From the NCBI GenBank assembly GCA_945897545.1, contig CAMDGJ010000079.1, forward strand, positions 1 through 11,542: 11,542 nucleotides of DNA. Direction: 5' to 3'. Shown here piece by piece: positions 6,597 through 11,542 of this stretch (positions are counted from its first letter, which is position 1; each line of letters starts with the position of its first letter). This DNA comes from Flavobacterium psychrophilum. GTDB lineage: Bacteria > Bacteroidota > Bacteroidia > Flavobacteriales > Flavobacteriaceae. Below the pieces are notes generated by a model. That model was not told the DNA's origin and made no database searches. It worked only from the letters and a program-made list of their open reading frames with translations. Both the position numbers and the translations under genes were made by a program.

Positions 6597-8975
6597 TTAA
6601 TAATTTAAACTCACTCCAAAACCCAATCCCATATCGCTGTCGTAATGCGTTCTAATGCTAAAATTTCTTTTGATAATATAGCGTAGTCCTGCCATATATT
6701 CTTTATCGGTATTCCACATCAAATCCATTCTTATTCTTTTAGAAACAGGAATATCCAATCGTTCAAATTGCAATCTGAAATTGCCATCGGTATACACTTC
6801 AGCTTGTGCTTTTATGAGCATTGGCATTGTATATTCTAGTCCTGCACTAAAAACAGAACGTTCATCTTTGGTGCTTTCTTGTCCGAAAAGGTTTTTTTCT
6901 GTTTCGCCAGTTTGCATTTTTCTGTACCGCCAGTCGAAACCTACAAAGGGCATAATCCATTGCATTTTACCAAGGTATCGCCCAATATGTGTTTCCGTTT
7001 CGTAGCCGTGATGGTCATTATATCCTAATCGCCATTCGGTACCGATGCTCCAACGGGTGTTGCTAAGCATCGCCAGACCGTCGTTTCCATTAGATGCAAA
7101 ATCGTTTTCTGCCATCAGATGAAATTTTCGATCTTCGGCAAATAATTTCCGTTGTGCTAATTTTGGATGCGGAATTAATGGATTTGGTGCTTGATTTTCA
7201 TAAACAAAAACTCTGCCCATTCCGGCCATCATATGGTAAAGGATATGACAATGAAAAAACCAATCGCCTTCAGCATTAGCGTTAAACTCTAAAACATCGG
7301 TTTCCATTGGCATAATGTCGATGATGTTTTTGAGTGGTGCGTAGTCGCCTTGTCCGTTTATAATTCTAAAATCGTGTCCGTGCAAGTGCATTGGGTGTCG
7401 CATCATTGAACCGTTGTAAATGGTGATGCGCACATTTTCGCCTTTTTTGATTAGGATTTTATCCGCTTCGGATACTACTTTGTTGTCTAAGCTCCAAACG
7501 TAGCGGTTCATATTTCCTGATAATTCAAATCTTAAATTTCTCACCCCCGACCCCTCTCCAAAGGAGAGGGGAGTTGGAAGTGTGGTTTTAAATGGCGATT
7601 TTAACATGGCGTAATTTAAAGTTACAATTCCAGAAAGTGTATTACCGTTGTATTGTTCTTCTACTCCGCCGGGCGTACGTACAGGCATTTTCATATCATT
7701 ATTATTATGTTGAGAATGATCCGATTTCTGTTTACTTTCTTGTTCTATTTTCTCTTCTCTGTTTTCTATATTCTCTTTTCTATTCTCTTTCTTCTCATCT
7801 CCAGTAATTTCGGGATACATTACTGAGTTCATATCCATTTTATTATAAGACATACTCATTCCCATTCCGTCCAAATCGCCATTCATTTTCATCATATCGT
7901 TCATCATTTTCATACCTTCAAAATATTTTAATTTTGGAAGTGGCGACGTCAATTGTTTGATTCCTTCGCCTAAATATAATGAGGCAGATTTTGTTCGGTC
8001 TTCGGAAGTTACCAAAAATTCGTAAGCGGTTTTATCGGCTGGAATGGTTACTATTATATCGTAAGTCTCGGAAACGGCAACAATTAATCTATCGACTTCT
8101 ATAGGTTCGACATCGTTACCGTCATTAGCAACAACAGTAATTTTTCCGCCTGCATAGGTTAACCAAAAGTAGGTTGATGCTCCTGCATTTGAAATTCGCA
8201 AACGTACTTTGTCACCGCCCAGCCCCCCAACCCCAAAAGGAAGAGCATAAGTTGATTCGTTTTTGCCGTTGATTAAGAGTTTATTGTAATACACATCGCT
8301 AACGTCCATTGCGTTCATTCGTTTCCATTCGTTTTTAACTTTGGTTTTAAAATGTCCTTGTTGGATTGCTTCGGCATAACTTTGGGTTGTGCCTTTTTGA
8401 ATGGCAAACCAATCGGTTGCATTGTGCAACATTCGATGTACATTATTTGGGTTTAGGTCTGTCCATTCGCTCAAAACTATTGGAATACTTGGCAAATCGT
8501 CAATTCCTTTTCTGAAAGTTGAAGCCCCACCTTCCGCCCTCCCCGAAGGAGAGGGAACTTTTTTGAGCATTATAAAACTGCCGTACATACCGATTTGTTC
8601 TTGCAGTCCCGAATGACTGTGGTACCAATGTGTGCCGTTTTGGATAATTGGAAATGTATATTTGTGAATGGTGTTGGGTTCGATTGGCATTTGGGTTAAA
8701 TTAGGAACGCCATCTTCTTTGTTTGGCAACATTAATCCGTGCCAATGCAATGAGGTGCTTTCTTTTAACTCATTGTGTACATAAATTTCGGCAGTATCGC
8801 CTTCGGTAAAGGTTAGCGTTGGCATTGGGATTTGGCCATTTACTGCAATGGCTCGTGTTGGTTTGTCGCCAAAAGTTACTATTGTATCACGAATGTACAA
8901 ATCGTAGTGAACGATTTTTTGAGCCGATACACTTAAGGCAAGAAATAATACTATTATTAATAATTTACTTCTCAT
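6597..8975 (-). CDS. Multicopper oxidase fused to a CopB-like outer-membrane beta-barrel
   Basis: This encodes 792 residues with a signal peptide (1-19, ending SVSAQ). Cupredoxin domain 1 has HWHG (77-80) and HWYHSH (116-121); domain 3 has HPMHLHG (527-533) and HCHILYHMMAGM (575-586). Together they supply the trinuclear centre and the type 1 site (H527, C576, H581, M586). A Met-rich linker (354-386) resembles the Cu(I)-binding segments of CueO/CopA oxidases. It should oxidise Cu(I) to Cu(II) outside the cytoplasm. Residues about 615-792 show alternating beta strands ending in GFGVSLNY, resembling the CopB barrel; this part exists as a separate CopB protein in classical cop operons. Four stretches look inserted: 141-151, 244-255, 394-412 and 469-479, three from palindromic-type repeats and one from a purine-rich tract. 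All keep the frame. Last gene of the copper cluster, 106 nt after the metal-binding protein gene. Confidence 0.9.
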   Translation of the reverse strand: MRSKLLIIVLFLALSVSAQKIVHYDLYIRDTIVTFGDKPTRAIAVNGQIPMPTLTFTEGDTAEIYVHNELKESTSLHWHGLMLPNKEDGVPNLTQMPIEPNTIHKYTFPIIQNGTHWYHSHSGLQEQIGMYGSFIMLKKVPSPSGRAEGGASTFRKGIDDLPSIPIVLSEWTDLNPNNVHRMLHNATDWFAIQKGTTQSYAEAIQQGHFKTKVKNEWKRMNAMDVSDVYYNKLLINGKNESTYALPFGVGGLGGDKVRLRISNAGASTYFWLTYAGGKITVVANDGNDVEPIEVDRLIVAVSETYDIIVTIPADKTAYEFLVTSEDRTKSASLYLGEGIKQLTSPLPKLKYFEGMKMMNDMMKMNGDLDGMGMSMSYNKMDMNSVMYPEITGDEKKENRKENIENREEKIEQESKQKSDHSQHNNNDMKMPVRTPGGVEEQYNGNTLSGIVTLNYAMLKSPFKTTLPTPLSFGEGSGVRNLRFELSGNMNRYVWSLDNKVVSEADKILIKKGENVRITIYNGSMMRHPMHLHGHDFRIINGQGDYAPLKNIIDIMPMETDVLEFNANAEGDWFFHCHILYHMMAGMGRVFVYENQAPNPLIPHPKLAQRKLFAEDRKFHLMAENDFASNGNDGLAMLSNTRWSIGTEWRLGYNDHHGYETETHIGRYLGKMQWIMPFVGFDWRYRKMQTGETEKNLFGQESTKDERSVFSAGLEYTMPMLIKAQAEVYTDGNFRLQFERLDIPVSKRIRMDLMWNTDKEYMAGLRYIIKRNFSIRTHYDSDMGLGFGVSLNY
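7541..7571 (-). repeat. In-frame palindromic repeat inside the oxidase gene (copy A)
   Basis: The arms CCCCTCTCC (7551-7559) and GGAGAGGGG (7563-7571) are perfect complements across a 3-nt loop, with a C-rich tail TCACCCCCGA at 7541-7550. It is far more GC-rich than its surroundings and is translated as PLSFGEGSGVR, residues 469-479 of the oxidase, between cupredoxin domains. I recall the same style of GGAGAGGGG palindrome as a dispersed repeat in many Flavobacteriaceae genomes. Confidence 0.75.
7742..7797 (-). repeat. Purine-rich low-complexity tract inside the oxidase gene
   Basis: The minus strand is almost all A and G, built from imperfect repeats of AGAAAAGAGAATA-like units. It encodes a charged stretch (EKKENRKENIENREEKIEQ, residues 394-412) in the Met/His-rich linker between oxidase domains. 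The length looks arbitrary, as expected for a slippage-prone or inserted repeat, and it keeps the frame. Confidence 0.6.
8212..8245 (-). repeat. Possible degenerate third copy of the in-frame repeat
   Basis: On the minus strand CCTTTTGGGGTTGGGGG followed by GGTGA resembles the loop, right arm and tail of copy A (CCTTTGGAGAGGGG...GGGGGTGA), but the left arm is missing and no hairpin forms. It encodes ALPFGVGGLGGD, residues 244-255. A glycine loop that arose independently is possible. Confidence 0.35.
8525..8555 (-). repeat. In-frame palindromic repeat inside the oxidase gene (copy B)
   Basis: The arms CCCTCCCC (8537-8544) and GGAGAGGG (8548-8555) pair across loop GAA with one G-T wobble. The tail on the 8525-8536 side is CCCCACCTTCCG. 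It is a diverged copy of the repeat at 7541-7571, in the same orientation, and is translated as PSPSGRAEGGA, residues 141-151, just after cupredoxin domain 1. Confidence 0.7.
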
Positions 8976-8990
8976 TATTTTTTATTTTTA

Positions 8991-9040
8991 TTGAAAAAAT
9001 TATCATCAATTTATTTTGATAAATTGATGATAATTTTCAA
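8991..9040 (-). promoter_or_regulatory. Long inverted repeat in the leader of the oxidase gene
   Basis: The right arm 9020-9040 (21 nt) is complementary along its whole length to the left arm 8991-9013, the only irregularity being two extra bases in the A run of the left arm; the loop is 6 nt. On the minus strand it lies 15 nt before ATG 8975, in the 106-nt gap between two genes of the copper cluster. It could be an mRNA processing or stability hairpin, a partial terminator that lowers oxidase expression, or a protein operator. No T run follows directly on the minus strand, so a standard intrinsic terminator is less likely. Confidence 0.6.
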
Positions 9041-9081
9041 GTAGTGATGGATTAAATGGCTGAACGATCTACACGCTTTAA

Positions 9082-9492
9082 TTATTCTTTTTTAACTAAA
9101 TCCATTCCGCATTTTGGGCATTTGCCGGGTTTATCGCTAGTAACTTCTGGGTGCATTGGGCAACTGTAATCCATTGTTGCCGTTTTGTCATTGCACATGT
9201 TTCCGCTCATCTCCATACAATCTCCGTTTTTCATTTGCATTTTTGTCCCATCTTTCATAGTGCATTCTCCATTAGTCATGCAGGTTGTACCATTTTTCAT
9301 AACCATACTTTTTTCCATAGGCATAGTTTTACCGTCTTTCATTACCATCATTTTACCATCAATCATCATACAACAATCTTTCATCATTGCTTTTTTTTCA
9401 GTGGTTTGTGCAGTAGCACTTAACGAAATTACCATTAAAAACAGTGTTAGAAATGAAACTGTTTTTGTCGAAATTAATTTTAAACTTTTCAT
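9082..9492 (-). CDS. Met/Cys-rich exported metal-binding protein with heavy-metal-binding domain
   Basis: This encodes 136 residues with a signal peptide (about 1-29, ending SATAQ). Residues 35-95 consist of short repeats of the form MxMKDGxxM and MKNGxxC (for example MVMKDGKTMPME and MKNGTTCMTNGECTMKDG), resembling DUF6799, and contain a CC pair at 40-41. The C-terminus is a compact HMBD/YHS-like domain: YSCPMHPE (109-116) and KCPKCGMD (124-131), with C111, M113, H114, C125, C128 and M130 as likely ligands. The soft Met and Cys ligands suit Cu(I). It probably buffers copper in the periplasm and hands it to the oxidase encoded 106 nt downstream. The same HMBD motif often occurs at the N-terminus of Bacteroidetes CopA ATPases, whose gene lies 76 nt upstream. 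No internal promoter is visible, which supports one operon. Confidence 0.9.
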   Translation of the reverse strand: MKSLKLISTKTVSFLTLFLMVISLSATAQTTEKKAMMKDCCMMIDGKMMVMKDGKTMPMEKSMVMKNGTTCMTNGECTMKDGTKMQMKNGDCMEMSGNMCNDKTATMDYSCPMHPEVTSDKPGKCPKCGMDLVKKE

Positions 9493-9516
9493 AATAAATT
9501 GTATTTAATTATTCGT

Positions 9517-9553
9517 CAGTTCCGCTGTTGATCGGCCTTCAGTTTCGCTGTTG
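9517..9553. repeat. Short direct repeat between copA and the metal-binding protein gene
   Basis: CAGTTCCGCTGTTG (9517-9530) recurs as CAGTTTCGCTGTTG (9540-9553), 13 of 14 identical, at a period of 23 nt. It is unusually GC-rich for an intergenic gap here. Candidate roles are a tandem regulator site or RNA structure in the operon message; chance duplication is possible. Confidence 0.4.
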
Positions 9554-9568
9554 CCCGATTTATAGTTG

Positions 9569-11542
9569 TTATAGTTTTAAACGTCGCAATCGTAATGCAT
9601 TTACAATTACCGATACTGAACTAAAACTCATTGCCAAAGCTGCAATCATTGGGGATAATAAAATGCCAAAAAATGGATATAGAACTCCCGCAGCTATTGG
9701 AACACCTAACACATTGTAAAAGAATGCAAAAAATAAGTTTTGTTTGATGTTTTCCATCACAGCCTGACTTAAATTCTTGGCTTTTACGATACCTTGTAAA
9801 TCACCTTTGACCAAAGTTATTTTTGCACTTTCTATAGCAACATCCGTTCCTGTTCCCATCGCTATTCCGATGTCGGCTTGAGCCAATGCCGGAGCGTCAT
9901 TAATTCCGTCGCCTGCCATAGCTACTATTTTTCCTTCGGCTTGTAAACGTTTTATTTCGTTAAGTTTGTCTTGGGGTAAACTATTAGCAATAAAAGCAGT
10001 TAAATGCAATTCGCTAGCGACCGCTTTTGCGGTATTTTCATTATCGCCTGTAATCATAATTACCTCAATTCCTTGACCCATTAATTCCTTGATAGCGGCA
10101 ACACTTGTTGGTTTTATTTTATCTGAAATCGACACAAAACCTACAGCAATTTCATCAACTGAAATATAGGAAACTGTTTTTCCGAGTTTTTGTTCGGCTA
10201 TAATTTTAGTTTCTAAATCTTCTGAAACTTTGGCTTTGACTTGCTCCATCAGTTTTTTATTTCCCAAAGCCACTTTCTTTTTCTCTACAGTTCCAATAAC
10301 GCCTTTTCCGGCAACCGCTTCAAAATCTTTGACTTCTATTAATGAAACCTTTTTTGATTTGGCATAATTGACTACGGCTTGCGCCAAGGGATGTTCGCTG
10401 TATTGGTTTAAAGAAGCAATGTTTTGCAATAAAATAGCTTCCTCATTATTAGATGAAAACAGTTGATCAACGGATGGTTTACCTTCGGTTATGGTTCCCG
10501 TTTTATCTGTAATTAAAACATTTACTTTATTCATATTTTCCAAGGCTTCGGCATTTTTTATCAAAACTCCCGATTGTGCACCTTTGCCCACGCCAACCAT
10601 AACCGACATCGGTGTTGCCAAACCTAAGGCGCAAGGACAGGCAATAATCAAAACGGCAATGGCGTTGATAAAACCATAAACCAATGCGGGTTCGGGACCA
10701 AATTTTGCCCATATAAAAAAAGTAAGTGCTGAAATTAGAACAACAGTTGGTACAAAATATTTGGCAATGTTATCGGCTAGTTTCTGAATTGGTGCTCTCG
10801 AACGAGAAGCATCATTAACCATTTGTACAATCTGCGAAAGCAAGGTTTCTGAACCTACTTTTTCAGCAATCATTACAAAGGATTTGTTTCCGTTTATGGT
10901 TCCTGCAATAACGCTATCGCCAATGGTTTTATCAACAGGAATAGGTTCTCCAGAAATCATTGATTCATCGATGGTACTTTCGCCATCGGTTATTTTTCCA
11001 TCCACCGGAATTTTTTCTCCAGGTTTTACACGCAATAAATCGTCTTTTTTGATATCGTGAATGGAGATTACTTTATCATTTCCGTCAATAACTAAAGTAG
11101 CTTCTGTTGGTGCTAATTTTAATAATTCCTTGATTGCTCCACTAGTTTGACTGTGTGCTCTGGCTGCTAATAATTGACCTAATAAAACTAAAGTTAGAAT
11201 AACTGACGTGGCTTCGAAATATAATAAAACAGTTCCGTTTTCGGTTTTGAATTCGCTTGGGAAAATATTAGGGAAAAACATCCCGACTAGACTAAATAAA
11301 AAGGCAACTCCTGTACCAATTCCGATAAGGGTAAACATATTTAAATTCCAACTAATGATCGATTTCCAAGCACGAACAAAGAATATCCAACCCGCATAAA
11401 AAACGACTGGAAGTGATAATAGTAATTGTACCCAATTCCATTTTGTGGCATCCATTAATTGTAATAACGGATTGTTATGTGCCATTTCTATCATTGCAAT
11501 AGCGAAAATGGGAACTGTAAAAACTACAGCAATTTTCATTTT
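9569..11542 (-). CDS. copA: Copper-exporting P1B-type ATPase, CopA (5' end outside window)
   Basis: At least 657 codons are visible; the frame is open at the window edge, and the Met at 11539 is internal, since the N-terminal metal-binding region and first membrane helix or helices are missing. Numbering from that Met: actuator SGEP at 196-199; the CPC copper-site motif of the transport helix at 301-303; phosphorylation motif DKTGT with D345; nucleotide-domain HP at 383-384; TGDN at 497-500; GDGIND at 543-548; and the last two helices with YN at 608-609 and MSFSS at 637-641. CPC plus YN plus MSxSS is the Cu(I) signature of P1B-1 ATPases. It pumps Cu(I) from cytoplasm to periplasm with ATP. 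It is first of the visible copper genes, 76 nt before the metal-binding protein gene. No motif is missing in the visible part. Confidence 0.95.
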   Translation of the reverse strand, partial: KMKIAVVFTVPIFAIAMIEMAHNNPLLQLMDATKWNWVQLLLSLPVVFYAGWIFFVRAWKSIISWNLNMFTLIGIGTGVAFLFSLVGMFFPNIFPSEFKTENGTVLLYFEATSVILTLVLLGQLLAARAHSQTSGAIKELLKLAPTEATLVIDGNDKVISIHDIKKDDLLRVKPGEKIPVDGKITDGESTIDESMISGEPIPVDKTIGDSVIAGTINGNKSFVMIAEKVGSETLLSQIVQMVNDASRSRAPIQKLADNIAKYFVPTVVLISALTFFIWAKFGPEPALVYGFINAIAVLIIACPCALGLATPMSVMVGVGKGAQSGVLIKNAEALENMNKVNVLITDKTGTITEGKPSVDQLFSSNNEEAILLQNIASLNQYSEHPLAQAVVNYAKSKKVSLIEVKDFEAVAGKGVIGTVEKKKVALGNKKLMEQVKAKVSEDLETKIIAEQKLGKTVSYISVDEIAVGFVSISDKIKPTSVAAIKELMGQGIEVIMITGDNENTAKAVASELHLTAFIANSLPQDKLNEIKRLQAEGKIVAMAGDGINDAPALAQADIGIAMGTGTDVAIESAKITLVKGDLQGIVKAKNLSQAVMENIKQNLFFAFFYNVLGVPIAAGVLYPFFGILLSPMIAALAMSFSSVSVIVNALRLRRLKL

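Noticed and set aside
7592..7807. Plus-strand frame with hydrophobic, Leu/Phe/Ser-rich end
   Set aside because: It is antisense to the purine-rich tract of the oxidase gene; the composition is explained by the CT-rich complementary strand.
9151..9508. Two plus-strand open frames, one His-rich
   Set aside because: They are antisense to the Met-rich metal-binding gene: Met codons (ATG) read as His (CAT) on the other strand. No promoter or start signal supports them.
1..11542. CRISPR array, rRNA, insertion sequence with transposase, riboswitch
   Set aside because: No regularly spaced repeat-spacer units, rRNA-like blocks, transposase motifs or recognisable riboswitch cores were seen in any part of the window.

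Overview
The window comes from an AT-rich Bacteroidetes chromosome, most likely a Flavobacteriaceae species close to Flavobacterium. The evidence is: signal peptides ending in the xAQ/FSQ style, a DUF4369-type thioredoxin-like protein, TPR proteins with the flavobacterial C-terminal 'GCKDLSKAGEQGD' signature, weak or absent Shine-Dalgarno sites, and promoters of the Bacteroidetes type (TTG, then 17-18 nt, then TAnnTTTG). Family assignments rest on motif recognition by eye; no database search was run.

Left part (1-4844): a tRNA-Arg(TCG) gene at 5-78 with its own terminator, followed by a compact accessory segment. Next to the tRNA is a 20-codon scrap of a mobile-element protein (183-245, minus). 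A divergently transcribed secreted protein of unknown function follows (400-966, minus). Then comes a tight three-gene plus-strand cluster. It holds a stand-alone HsdR-N-like PD-(D/E)XK nuclease (1081-2115), an exported TPR protein (2134-2925), and a 591-residue protein with five zinc-binding modules around a Vsr/EDxHD-like nuclease core plus a NUMOD-like C-terminus (2942-4717). The cluster ends against the broken C-terminus of a tyrosine recombinase (4704-4844, minus). A tRNA at one edge, integrase debris at the other and nuclease cargo between suggest a decayed tRNA-Arg-associated genomic island. I found no second copy of the tRNA 3' end, so the exact att boundaries are not shown.

Middle (4845-6548): a promoter with both elements well matched (4925-4954) drives a single exported thioredoxin-fold protein (CGHC active site, DUF4369-like N-terminus), convergent with the right-hand cluster.

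Right part (6597-11542, minus strand): a copper-handling gene cluster. In transcription order it encodes a CopA-type Cu(+)-exporting P1B ATPase (5' end beyond the window), a small Met/Cys-rich exported metal-binding protein with a C-terminal heavy-metal-binding domain, and a large multicopper oxidase fused to a CopB-like outer-membrane beta-barrel. The likely flow is cytoplasmic Cu(+) export, periplasmic buffering, then oxidation to Cu(2+) near the outer membrane. The oxidase gene carries two clear palindromic repeats, one degenerate relative, and a purine-rich tract, all read in frame as protein. A long inverted repeat sits in its 5' leader.

The most novel-looking material is the nuclease/TPR/zinc-module cassette and the in-frame repeat insertions in the oxidase.
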